Origin: an uncultured Candidatus Udaeobacter sp.
Lineage (GTDB): Bacteria > Verrucomicrobiota > Verrucomicrobiia > Chthoniobacterales > UBA10450
Direction of reading: 5' to 3'
Assembly: GCA_955652715.1 (NCBI GenBank)
Contig: CATPBS010000355.1
Location: 1 to 7,166, forward strand
DNA: 7,166 nucleotides
The translations under genes were made by a program, and so were the position numbers. Of the stretch, positions 1 through 6,149 are shown one piece after another (the stretch's first letter is position 1; every line of letters begins with the position of its first letter). The notes under the pieces are model-generated. The model was not told the origin of the DNA, made no database searches, and saw only the letters and a list, made by a program, of their open reading frames with translations.

Positions 1-294
1 CGCCTGTTCGACCAGGCGGGCCGGGGTCATTTCGTCTGTTTCCGGAGCATCAACGAAATAGAGGCGGAAGATGTATTCCTTCGCGCCTGCGCTCGCGTGA
101 AAACTGTCGCCGTCATTCGCGGGGTTCACAATGAGTCGGCAATTGTTCAGCACAATCCAGTCTTTAGAGGCCTCACGCGCGCCAAGATCGACAGGAGCGA
201 TGCAATAAGCAGCAACGACCACCACCGCGATTTTGTGGCGCAAATTCGTAAGTTCTGCTGTCCCGAACTCGCGAGTGGAAAACTTGCGCCACAT
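1..294 (-). CDS. Exported staphylococcal-nuclease-like (SNase/thermonuclease) protein, 3' end cut off by window edge
   Basis: The first 98 codons of a minus-strand gene lie in the window, and the rest is beyond the left edge. The frame was read by hand from an ATG at 294-292, five bases after the PAP2 stop codon. Residues about 21-37 are hydrophobic (IAVVVVAAYCIAPV) after a basic stretch, consistent with a signal peptide or N-terminal anchor. An SNase fold follows: DGDSF at 61-65 matches the calcium-binding DGDT motif, and RLYFVDAPET at 77-86 matches RLLLVDTPET of S. aureus nuclease. The equivalents of Asp19, Asp21, Arg35, Asp40 and Glu43 are all present, and the 16-residue spacing between the first Asp and the Arg is the same. 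The expected activity is calcium-dependent cleavage of DNA or RNA outside the cytoplasm. The start is not certain: no Shine-Dalgarno is visible, and a TTG at codon 18 would give a more compact signal peptide. The C-terminal half of the domain is not visible. Confidence 0.85.
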   Translation of the reverse strand, partial: MWRKFSTREFGTAELTNLRHKIAVVVVAAYCIAPVDLGAREASKDWIVLNNCRLIVNPANDGDSFHASAGAKEYIFRLYFVDAPETDEMTPARLVEQA

Positions 295-299
295 CACAA

Positions 300-951
300 T
301 CACGGTGTTTGCAGCCGCGCCAAATGCGCCGCGTATGTGGCGACGATCGCGCCTAAAACGCTCCCGGCAATCACGTCGCTGACAAAATGATAATTCATTG
401 CCACGAGGCTCGCGAGCATCGGAGCACACAGAAAGCTAGCTATGATTCGACTGTGGGGCATCGCAATCAGCCAGACAGTGGCGAAGCTGAAGATCCTGGC
501 AGCGTGACCTGACGGAAAGCTGCCGATGTCGTCGCCGCGCTGAAACGGATGGAAACCATACGTACCGGTGCCAATGAGCGATGGATTATCATGCGTCCAA
601 GTCTCCGGCCAATAGCGACCGCAAACATCCCCTAACGAGATGCGGAAATCATCGGCAACGATTAAGCTGAGACAGGCGACGAGCAACACCTTCTGCCAGC
701 GCAGAAATGGTCCCCACGCCCGTCGAATCATTAAGATCGTCAAGACCCAGAGCCGACCAATTCTGGACTTCTGGCGGCGGATAAGTGAGCCATCGAAAAA
801 TCTGGATCGTGTTGATGTGGTGGCGATAGACAAAGAACGCCACGGGGCGATCGATCCAGAAGTAACAGATCAATACGGCGGCGATGCACAAAACCGTGGT
901 GATTAACGTGCGGCGGAGCAATTTGCGATACACATCTTCCTGCATCGCCAT
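300..951 (-). pseudogene. PAP2-superfamily membrane phosphatase, split by an apparent +1 frameshift
   Basis: This is a type 2 phosphatidic acid phosphatase-like integral membrane protein, expected to dephosphorylate a lipid phosphate or pyrophosphate. It lies in two frames. The N-terminal part starts at ATG 951 (its first A is the last A of the kinase TAA stop) and runs MAMQEDVYRK to NWSAL. The C-terminal part continues in the next frame from VLTILMIRR to the TGA at 300-302. Dropping one G of a GGG run (CCC at 746-748 on the plus strand) gives one continuous protein of 216 residues. In that repaired protein hydrophobic segments lie at about 15-31, 66-75, 87-99, 152-164, 168-184 and 189-206. 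The active-site signatures are SFPSGH at 144-149 and NYHFVSD at 186-192. The GRYWPETW region (111-118) stands where the KX6RP motif is usually found, but its Lys and final Arg are not conserved. If the shift is real, the protein is truncated before the catalytic motifs. If it is a sequencing error, this is an intact gene. Confidence 0.8.
746..748 (-). other. Frameshift site in the PAP2 gene
   Basis: Reading leftwards on the minus strand, codons gct ctg (Ala-Leu) are followed by ggt ctt gac in the N-terminal frame, which leads to non-PAP2-like sequence and a run-on. If one G of ctgggtctt is omitted, the reading becomes ctg gtc ttg acg atc (L-V-L-T-I) and joins the membrane segment TILMIRRAWG of the second frame. 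The total of 652 bases from start to stop is one more than a multiple of three, as expected for a single inserted base. The run is only three bases long, and no stop codon, slippery heptamer or stimulatory hairpin is evident at this point. A programmed shift is therefore less likely than a mutation or an assembly error. Confidence 0.75.
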
Positions 952-1868
952 TACACAGGCGCCTCGAATTGACTCATCAATTTGAACGTCTCGTAACGCT
1001 TCGCAATTTCCTCCATCGAGAGATTGCGCAAACGCTCCAAGCTGAATGCTTCCACGCAAAAACTGGCCAGCACGCTTCCGTAAATCATCGCTTTGCGCAG
1101 ATCGTTAAAGTGCACGTTTTTCACCGTACCAGCGAGATATCCGGCCATGCCGCCGGCGAATGTGTCCCCTGCCCCGGTTGGATCGTGAATGTCTTCGAGC
1201 GGATATGCGCCACAACTGAAGAACTGATCTCCCTCACCAAAGAGCACCGCACCATGCTCGCCTTTTTTTATAGCGACATACTCAGGCCCCATCTTTCGGA
1301 TGCAGCGCCCGGCTTTGATGAGACTGGTCTGCTTCGTAATCTCGCGTGCTTCGCTGTCGTTCAAAATGAGAAGATCGACGCGCTCAAGCAGCGCATCCAA
1401 GTCGGGTCTCGCTGTCTCGATCCACAGGTCCATTGTATCAGCAACGACAAATCGCGGGCGCTTCATCTGGTCGAGCACATGCGCTTGCAGTGAGGGCGCG
1501 ATGTTCGCCAGCAAAACGAAGTCGGTCTGACGATACGATTCCGGCAATACTGGTTTGAAATTTTCGAATACGTTGAGTGCGATTGAGCGCGTCTCGCGCG
1601 TGTTCAGGTCCCACGAGTATTCGCCCGACCAGCGGAAAGTCTTCCCGTTCGCTCGCTGCACCCCTTCGCTATCGATCTTGCGCGAACTCCAAAATTGAAA
1701 TTCCGATTCAGGAAAGTCGTCGCCTACGACACCGACCAGCCGAACTGGCGAAAAGAAACTTGCGCCCTGCGCCGCGTATGAAGCCGACCCGCCCAGCAGA
1801 TTGGAATGTTCTTCGATCGGCGTCTTAACCGTGTCGATCGCGATGGAACCAACAACGAGAACGGACAT
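951..1868 (-). CDS. PfkB-family carbohydrate/nucleoside kinase
   Basis: This 305-residue protein belongs to the ribokinase/PfkB superfamily, which phosphorylates a sugar, nucleoside or related alcohol with ATP in the cytosol. Its length is typical of the family. It opens with the strand VLVVGSIAIDTV (3-14), followed by the glycine pair and substrate-side motif GGSASYAA (26-33). NDSEA occurs at 170-174. The C-terminal signature DPTGAGDTFAGG (229-240) carries the anion hole and the catalytic base, Asp235. The substrate cannot be named from sequence: the protein resembles uncharacterised sugar/adenosine-type kinases more than fructokinase or 2-keto-3-deoxygluconate kinase. The ATG at 1868 lies 48 bases after the thiE stop without a clear Shine-Dalgarno. 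The stop codon overlaps the PAP2 start by one base (TAATG), suggesting translational coupling. Confidence 0.9.
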   Translation of the reverse strand: MSVLVVGSIAIDTVKTPIEEHSNLLGGSASYAAQGASFFSPVRLVGVVGDDFPESEFQFWSSRKIDSEGVQRANGKTFRWSGEYSWDLNTRETRSIALNVFENFKPVLPESYRQTDFVLLANIAPSLQAHVLDQMKRPRFVVADTMDLWIETARPDLDALLERVDLLILNDSEAREITKQTSLIKAGRCIRKMGPEYVAIKKGEHGAVLFGEGDQFFSCGAYPLEDIHDPTGAGDTFAGGMAGYLAGTVKNVHFNDLRKAMIYGSVLASFCVEAFSLERLRNLSMEEIAKRYETFKLMSQFEAPV

Positions 1869-1916
1869 CTGGAAAAGGTTAAATCGTTACAAGGGTTGCA
1901 CCGTTAAAAGGTGTGC

Positions 1917-2540
1917 TCACGCGAGCATATCGGTGGCGCAGCGGGCGTAATCAACAATGCTGTGCGCCTTGAGCAACGCAGAAACCATCACAACGCGCTT
2001 TGCTCCGGCGTCGATCACACTCTGTAAATTATAAATATTGATTCCGCCGATGCAGAAAATCGGCAGACTCACTTCTGCATGGAGCCGCCTGATATCCGCG
2101 AGGCCGATAGGCGGATAATCAGGTTTTGTGGGCGTCGCGAAGATCGGGCCAAATCCGATGTAGTCCGCGCCTTCGCGTTGCGCTGCGAGTGCCTGCTTAA
2201 TGCTATGCGTGGATTTTCCAACCATAATCTGCCGACCTGCTTTCCGTCGCGCGAACTCGATCGAGTCATCATCCTGCCCGACGTGCACGCCTTCCACCGG
2301 GATGTGGCCGGCGATCTCTGCGTGATCGTTCACGATTAGCGGCGTGGAAGATCTCGCTGTTAATTCGTGCAGCCGGGCGGCGTAACCAGCAAGTTCGTCG
2401 AGCGATCTTCCTTTGCCGCGAAGCTGAATCAGATCAACACCGCCCTGGACCATTTGCTCCACAATACGAGCGGCCTCGGATTCTTCGACATAGCCCAAAT
2501 CAACGATCCCGTAGAGACGGCATTCGTCGAGCGTCCTCAT
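1917..2540 (-). CDS. thiE: Thiamine phosphate synthase
   Basis: ThiE couples hydroxymethylpyrimidine pyrophosphate with the thiazole phosphate to form thiamine phosphate, in the cytosol. The protein is 207 residues, the normal size for this TIM-barrel enzyme. Recognisable motifs in order are LIQLRGKG (37-44, with the phosphate-contacting Lys43; the more common REK is RGK here), PLIVNDHAEIA (67-77, with the metal/pyrophosphate Asn71-Asp72), GVHVGQDD (84-91), VGKSTHS (107-113), the segment beginning ADYIGFGPIFATPTKPD, the phosphate-binding IGGIN, and VVMVSAL near the C-terminus. The start at 2540 lies 13 bases after the accC stop. No thiamine pyrophosphate riboswitch can fit in that gap, so expression presumably depends on the acc promoter. 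No other thiamine genes are present in the window, so the pathway context is not local. A stand-alone TenI-type paralogue is less likely because the active-site motifs are complete. Confidence 0.93.
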   Translation of the reverse strand: MRTLDECRLYGIVDLGYVEESEAARIVEQMVQGGVDLIQLRGKGRSLDELAGYAARLHELTARSSTPLIVNDHAEIAGHIPVEGVHVGQDDDSIEFARRKAGRQIMVGKSTHSIKQALAAQREGADYIGFGPIFATPTKPDYPPIGLADIRRLHAEVSLPIFCIGGINIYNLQSVIDAGAKRVVMVSALLKAHSIVDYARCATDMLA

Positions 2541-2553
2541 AACGCATCGCAGT

Positions 2554-3939
2554 TTATTCGCGTAACCGGATCGGCGGCGAAGCCAACTCGAGTTTGCCCG
2601 CTGAAATGAGGCGGTCCATCAATCCAGTGTCGTAGTTTCCATCGCGAAAATCCCCGTTTCGCATCATCGCGGCGTGAAACGGTACTGTAGTCTTGATGCC
2701 GGTAATGTAGTACTCGTCCAGTGCGCGGCGCATTCGATCAATGGCATTGATCCGTGTAGCGCCGACCGTAATTATCTTCGCAATCAGCGAGTCGTAGTAC
2801 GGCGGCACCGTATAGCCGGTATAAACGTGCGAGTCGATTCGAACTCCGCGGCCGCCTGGCGCATAATAAAAATCGATCCGACCCGGCGTGGCCTGAAAAT
2901 CGTTGGCTGGGTCTTCGGCATTGATCCGGCATTCGATGGCATGCAATCGCGGGACTGCGTGCGCGACGTGAGGGGAAAGGGGCTGGCCCGCGGCAATGCG
3001 GATCTGCTCCTTTACAAGATCGCACGCGTACACTTCTTCGGTGATCGTGTGTTCCACCTGGATGCGCGTATTCATTTCCATGAAATAAAAGCGCCTCTCT
3101 TGATCGACTAGAAATTCAATAGTTCCTGCATTTTCATACCCGACTGACTTGGCCAGCTTCACGGCGGCGTTTCCCATTTTTTTGCGTAGCCCTGGCGTCA
3201 TCAGCGGCGACGGACATTCTTCAATCACTTTCTGATTGCGCCGCTGAATCGAGCAATCGCGTTCGCCGAGATGCACGACGCGACCGTGGCTGTCGGCGAC
3301 GATTTGAAATTCAATGTGGTGCGGATTAGCAACGAGCTTTTCCAGATAGACCTGTTCGTTTCCAAATGCTTTCTGCGCCTCGTGACGCGCACTGTGAAAG
3401 GCCGACTTAAGGCTGGGCTCGTTATGTGCTGTGCGCATCCCGCGTCCACCGCCGCCGGCTGCCGCCTTGATCATCACCGGGTAACCGATTTTCTTCGCGA
3501 TTTTGATCGCGTCATCCTCACTCTCAACGATCCCTTCACTTCCCGGCGTCACCGGCACACCCGCTTTGCGCGCCGAGGCACGCGCGGCATTTTTATCGCC
3601 CATGGCCCGCATCGCGCGCGAAGAGGGGCCGATAAATTTGATATTGCAGCTTTCGCACACCTCTGCGAAATGCGGGTTCTCGGCCAGGAATCCATAACCG
3701 GGATGAATGGCATCAACGTCGCCGATCTCAGCGGCGCTCATGATCCGATCGATTTTCAAATAACTTTCCAAGCTCGGCGCCGCACCGATGCAGATGGATT
3801 CATCCGCAAGTTGAACATGCAGCGAGTCGACGTCCGCCTCTGAATAGACGGCGAGGGTGCGAACACCAAGTTCCTTGCAGGCGCGAATTACCCGAAGTGC
3901 GATCTCACCACGATTCGCAATTAAGACTTTTTCAAACAT
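2554..3939 (-). CDS. accC: Biotin carboxylase subunit of acetyl-CoA carboxylase
   Basis: AccC uses ATP and bicarbonate to carboxylate the biotin on AccB, the first half-reaction of malonyl-CoA formation for fatty acid synthesis. The protein is 461 residues against about 449 in E. coli, with a short C-terminal extension. The N-terminal domain begins [19 protein letters not shown] and includes [10 protein letters not shown] (79-88). The ATP-grasp domain carries Lys116, Lys158, the glycine-rich loop [11 protein letters not shown] (159-169) and HHIEFQI (207-213). The metal ligands and catalytic residues Glu275, Glu288, Asn290 and Arg292 lie in GTIEFL and [11 protein letters not shown]. No carboxyltransferase or biotinyl domain is fused, so this is the free subunit and not a pyruvate or propionyl-CoA carboxylase. 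ATG 3939 has no strong Shine-Dalgarno. It is separated from accB by a 52-bp palindromic repeat plus 10 bases. Confidence 0.97.
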   Translation of the reverse strand: MFEKVLIANRGEIALRVIRACKELGVRTLAVYSEADVDSLHVQLADESICIGAAPSLESYLKIDRIMSAAEIGDVDAIHPGYGFLAENPHFAEVCESCNIKFIGPSSRAMRAMGDKNAARASARKAGVPVTPGSEGIVESEDDAIKIAKKIGYPVMIKAAAGGGGRGMRTAHNEPSLKSAFHSARHEAQKAFGNEQVYLEKLVANPHHIEFQIVADSHGRVVHLGERDCSIQRRNQKVIEECPSPLMTPGLRKKMGNAAVKLAKSVGYENAGTIEFLVDQERRFYFMEMNTRIQVEHTITEEVYACDLVKEQIRIAAGQPLSPHVAHAVPRLHAIECRINAEDPANDFQATPGRIDFYYAPGGRGVRIDSHVYTGYTVPPYYDSLIAKIITVGATRINAIDRMRRALDEYYITGIKTTVPFHAAMMRNGDFRDGNYDTGLMDRLISAGKLELASPPIRLRE

Positions 3940-3949
3940 TGGTTTTCTT

Positions 3950-4001
3950 GATAGGGACGCCGCGCCGCGGCGTCCGGCCGGCGCAGCGCTCCGACCCTAT
4001 C
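3950..4001. repeat. GC-rich palindromic intergenic element between accB and accC
   Basis: The ends are a perfect 7-bp inverted repeat, GATAGGG at 3950-3956 and CCCTATC at 3995-4001. Inside it are a near-perfect palindrome, ACGCCGCG/CGCGGCGT (arms 3957-3964 and 3966-3973), and the self-complementary CCGGCCGG (3974-3981), followed by GCGCAGCGCT. The transcript could fold into a multi-branched structure closed by the terminal stem. One edge directly abuts the accB stop codon (4002-4004) and the other lies 10 bases before the accC start codon. There is no T-tract on the minus-strand side, so it does not look like an intrinsic terminator. The architecture suggests a dispersed REP/MITE-like repeat. 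Confidence 0.75.
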
Positions 4002-4463
4002 TCATCGCACACGGAACAGCACTTGTCCGAACTGCACGGGTTTTCCGTTTTCAGCAACCACTTCGGCGATGACACCGCTTGTTTCTGCCTTGATTTCGTT
4101 CATCACTTTCATCGCTTCGATAATGCAAACGACCGTGTCTTCCGTGACGGATTTTCCAACATCAACAAACGGCGAGCTGTCCGGCGATGCGGAGTCATAG
4201 AGCGTGCCCACCATGGGGGAAACGATTTCTTTCAGCGGTACGCTTTCGATCGGCTTGGGTACGGGAGGCGCAATTTCGGGTGCAGTCGACGCGGCCTCGG
4301 CCGGCCCTGAAGCTGCGGGAAGTGCAGCCGCGGGTGACTGAACGGAAGGGCCTTTTTGAAGCTTTAGACGGAACCCCTCCCTTTCGATCTCAAAGACCGC
4401 AAGGTCGTGCTTCTCCATCAAATCGATGATGGCTTTAATTTCTTTGATGTCTTTAGGCTCCAC
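4002..4463 (-). CDS. accB: Biotin carboxyl carrier protein of acetyl-CoA carboxylase
   Basis: AccB carries the biotin that shuttles CO2 from AccC to the carboxyltransferase. The 153-residue protein matches the usual family size and layout. The N-terminal region (1-37, DIKEIKAIIDLMEKHDL) is followed by an Ala/Pro-rich flexible linker (about 39-75) and a C-terminal biotinyl domain (76-153). The biotin-attachment motif EAMKVMNEIK occurs at 116-125 with Lys119 as the modified residue. SPMVGTLYDSASPDSSPF (82-99) contains the thumb-type insertion typical of AccB. The start is GTG at 4463-4461, supported by AGGAG six bases upstream, the best ribosome binding site in the window. It is the first gene of the leftward array and is followed by accC, the standard accBC order. 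The usual upstream neighbour efp is absent. Confidence 0.97.
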   Translation of the reverse strand: MEPKDIKEIKAIIDLMEKHDLAVFEIEREGFRLKLQKGPSVQSPAAALPAASGPAEAASTAPEIAPPVPKPIESVPLKEIVSPMVGTLYDSASPDSSPFVDVGKSVTEDTVVCIIEAMKVMNEIKAETSGVIAEVVAENGKPVQFGQVLFRVR

Positions 4464-4469
4464 AGCGAG

Positions 4470-4474
4470 CTCCT
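4470..4474 (-). promoter_or_regulatory. Ribosome binding site of accB
   Basis: AGGAG on the minus strand stands six bases before the GTG start of accB. It supports the GTG as the true initiation codon, since no ATG lies nearby in frame. It is the only strong Shine-Dalgarno match I found in front of a gene in this window. Confidence 0.7.
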
Positions 4475-4496
4475 ATCGTCAAAAACTAGAGTGCCT

Positions 4497-4525
4497 AGGT
4501 AAAACAGTTTTCGCAATGAGGTCAA
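4497..4525 (-). promoter_or_regulatory. Candidate sigma-70-type promoter for the accB operon
   Basis: On the minus strand TTGACC (4525-4520) is a good -35 match and is followed 17 bases later by TTACCT (4502-4497), a poor -10 match. The position, about 35 bases before the accB start and in the only divergent intergenic region upstream of the array, is what makes it plausible. The -10 is weak, so the exact site is uncertain. Confidence 0.3.
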
Positions 4526-4552
4526 GGCAATCATAGCTATTCTTCCCATCAC

Positions 4553-5329
4553 ATGGTTGGATTTTCGCCATCACTCGACTTCAAAATCATCGACGAAACC
4601 GACGATTATGCTGTCGTCGATAAACCGCCATTTCTTCTCATTCACCCGACAAAGCCGAATGGCATGCGAAATTTGTGGAAAGAATTGCGCGAGCTGTTCG
4701 CGTTCGAAATTGCCAGCGGCGGTCAGGTCTCGATTCTGAATCGGCTCGACCGCGAAACCAGCGGCTTGGTTCTGGTGGCGAAAACATCTGCGACGGCACG
4801 CCGATTTGGACTGCTGATGCAGCAGCAGTGGGTGGAGAAAGAATATCTCGCGATCGTTTGGGGGTGGCCCGAATGGGAGCGCTACTTCGTCAACGCGCCG
4901 CTGGATCGACAGGGCAAACATCAAAAATCGGCGATCTGGCTAAAGCAAATGATCCATCCGGCTGGCGCACCAGCGCAGACTGAATTTCGCGTCGAGCGAC
5001 AATTCGTTAGATCGACACCATCCGGCGAGAAGTTTAGCGTGATTCGCGCAATTCCTCGCACGGGACGCACTCATCAGATTCGGGTGCATCTCGCTTCAAT
5101 CGGGTATCCGGTTGTAGGCGACAAGATTTACGGCCCCGACGAGCAGCTTTACCTCCGTTTTATTGAGACCGGCTGGACACCTGAACTTGAGCAACGATTG
5201 CTTTTGCCACGTCATGCACTTCACTCCGCAAAGCTGGCGATTGAACACGAGCGGGAATGGATCAGTCCGTTGCCTCCTGATCTTGCTGAATTCTGTAGCG
5301 GAAAGTCTATAACGGCGGATGGGTTGTAG
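4553..5329 (+). CDS. RluA-family RNA pseudouridine synthase
   Basis: The enzyme isomerises uridine to pseudouridine in rRNA or tRNA. The 258-residue protein has the RluA-type catalytic fold without an N-terminal S4 domain, so it resembles RluA/TruC-type enzymes more than RluC or RluD. The family segment YAVVDKPPFLLIHP is at 20-32. The catalytic signature NRLDRETSGLVLVAK (63-77) carries the nucleophile Asp66, and the RNA-binding motif RTGRTHQIRVHLA lies at 169-181, followed by GYPVVGDKIYG (184-194). The particular target nucleotide cannot be named. ATG 4553 is used because the conserved domain begins soon after it; no clear Shine-Dalgarno precedes it. It is divergent from accB, with 89 bases between the starts. 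The last dozen codons lie inside a palindromic repeat (5293-5375), so the C-terminal tail may be repeat-derived. Confidence 0.92.
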   Translation: MVGFSPSLDFKIIDETDDYAVVDKPPFLLIHPTKPNGMRNLWKELRELFAFEIASGGQVSILNRLDRETSGLVLVAKTSATARRFGLLMQQQWVEKEYLAIVWGWPEWERYFVNAPLDRQGKHQKSAIWLKQMIHPAGAPAQTEFRVERQFVRSTPSGEKFSVIRAIPRTGRTHQIRVHLASIGYPVVGDKIYGPDEQLYLRFIETGWTPELEQRLLLPRHALHSAKLAIEHEREWISPLPPDLAEFCSGKSITADGL

Positions 5330-5375
5330 AATTTTTCGCCGAGTCAAATTCGGCGCTCTGAGAGCGCCGCTACAG
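5293..5375. repeat. Palindromic repeat overlapping the 3' end of the pseudouridine synthase gene
   Basis: Outer 9-bp inverted repeats CTGTAGCGG (5293-5301) and CCGCTACAG (5367-5375) delimit an 83-bp element. Inside the right half is a perfect hairpin, CGGCGCTCT (5351-5359) and AGAGCGCCG (5361-5369) around a single G. A competing stem pairs CGCCGA (5337-5342) with TCGGCG (5350-5355). The stems overlap, so they are mutually exclusive. No T-tract follows the main hairpin, which argues against a simple terminator. The left arm lies within the coding sequence and the stop codon is at 5327-5329, well inside the element. Confidence 0.7.
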
Positions 5376-5391
5376 GCTCGCGCGCCACGAA

Positions 5392-5419
5392 TTGCAATCT
5401 CATCAACGGCCTCTATGAT
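5392..5419 (+). promoter_or_regulatory. Candidate promoter of the PagL-like gene, possibly near-leaderless
   Basis: TTGCAA (5392-5397) and TATGAT (5414-5419) are separated by 16 bases. The -10 box matches TATAAT at five of six positions and the -35 at four of six. The ATG at 5431 begins only 11 bases after the -10 box, so transcription from here would leave a leader of only a few bases. This fits with the absence of a Shine-Dalgarno before that gene. Chance matches of this quality are common. Confidence 0.3.
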
Positions 5420-5430
5420 AGGCGCGCCGA

Positions 5431-6042
5431 ATGAAAGCTCTCCCCGTCTGCTTTGTTTGTGTGGTCCTTCTCGTCTGCTCGCAAACATTCGGTGGCACTG
5501 AAGGCGGAGGTGTGGCGACAGTTACTGAAGAATTTAACCCGCAACGGTTCGAATTTGCAGTCGAGTCCGGATATTTATTTGGCGCGTTCAATCCGCCCGT
5601 CAGGTACGAAATCGGCGCAGAGTTCCTGACGGCGCGCATTCGTTGGGGAGTAGTCCAGAGTGACAACTGGCTGCGCGGCTACAATCAGTTTTACGTAAGC
5701 GCAATCGCAGAGCCGATTTTTCGCGGAATCGAGAACCATTACTTCGGCCTCAATCTCGGTATGCGCTACAACTTTGTTCGGCCCCGCAGCCGTTTGGTTC
5801 CCTATATTTCAGGCGGGCTTGGCTTGGGATGGATCGGCAGTCACCCGGAAATTCCTGGCGGACAAGGGCAGGATTTTACGTTCAACATTTTAACAGCTGC
5901 CGGCATTTCGTACAGCGTGAACGATCACTGGAAAGTAAACGTCGGAGCGCTTTATCAGCATTTATCCAATGGGGGACAAACCGATCCTAATCCCAGCCTG
6001 AACCTTTTCGGACCGCAGGTGGGCGTGACACATTCGTTCTGA
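5431..6042 (+). CDS. PagL-like lipid A deacylase / acyloxyacyl hydrolase, secreted outer-membrane beta-barrel
   Basis: The 203-residue protein starts with a signal peptide (hydrophobic core about 5-16, likely cleavage near residues 20-22). The remainder is rich in alternating aromatic/polar strands (ESGYLFGAF, YGYNQFYV-like segments, GLGLGWIG) and ends in Phe (THSF), as expected of a small outer-membrane beta-barrel. The family signature is YQHLSNGG (175-182), followed by DPNPSLNLFG (185-194). In PagL the His and Ser of HxS are the catalytic pair, here His177 and Ser179. The expected role is removal of an acyl chain from lipid A, remodelling the outer leaflet. The residue 14 after the His, Glu140 in Pseudomonas PagL, is Asn191 here. 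The enzyme could therefore be altered in activity, or use a different acid. The start has no Shine-Dalgarno. Confidence 0.78.
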   Translation: MKALPVCFVCVVLLVCSQTFGGTEGGGVATVTEEFNPQRFEFAVESGYLFGAFNPPVRYEIGAEFLTARIRWGVVQSDNWLRGYNQFYVSAIAEPIFRGIENHYFGLNLGMRYNFVRPRSRLVPYISGGLGLGWIGSHPEIPGGQGQDFTFNILTAAGISYSVNDHWKVNVGALYQHLSNGGQTDPNPSLNLFGPQVGVTHSF

Positions 6043-6048
6043 TCCTTT

Positions 6049-6145
6049 CTGTCATGTCGAGCGAAGTCGAGACATCTCTGGCCATTACTTTGGGTTGGGC
6101 GCGAACAAATTGATCAGAGATTCTTCGCACCGCTCAGAATGACAG
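6049..6145. repeat. 97-bp imperfect inverted-repeat element between the PagL-like and NUDIX genes
   Basis: The left arm (6049-6080, beginning CTGTCATGTCGAGCGAAG) and the reverse complement of the right arm (6114-6145, beginning CTGTCATTCTGAGCGGTG) match over most of about 32 positions with one single-base gap. They enclose a 33-base loop. The outer seven bases (CTGTCAT/ATGACAG) are perfect. The pattern of two imperfect arms containing GAGCG and ATCTCTG resembles a dispersed repeat that I recall from soil bacterial genomes. The element begins seven bases after the PagL-like stop and ends four bases before the next start codon, so it makes up almost the entire gap. Confidence 0.8.
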
Positions 6146-6149
6146 GCTA

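Noticed and set aside
180..240. Lipobox in the SNase-like protein (AAYC)
   Set aside because: A Tyr precedes the Cys where a small residue is required, so lipidation is not supported.
97..390. Plus-strand open frame of 97 codons at the left edge
   Set aside because: It lies antisense to the SNase-like gene and the PAP2 3' end, whose motifs are convincing; the plus-strand product has no recognisable features.
969..1493. 174-codon plus-strand open frame inside the kinase gene
   Set aside because: Antisense to a gene with complete PfkB motifs; composition follows the kinase codons.
2541..2553. Thiamine pyrophosphate riboswitch upstream of thiE
   Set aside because: The gap to accC is only 13 bases, too short for a THI element.
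3271..3843. 190-codon plus-strand open frame inside accC
   Set aside because: It is the antisense shadow of a highly conserved biotin carboxylase gene and shows no domain of its own.
5351..5369. Strong GC hairpin after the pseudouridine synthase as an intrinsic terminator
   Set aside because: No T-run follows on the plus strand, and the outer inverted arms show that it is part of a larger repeat.
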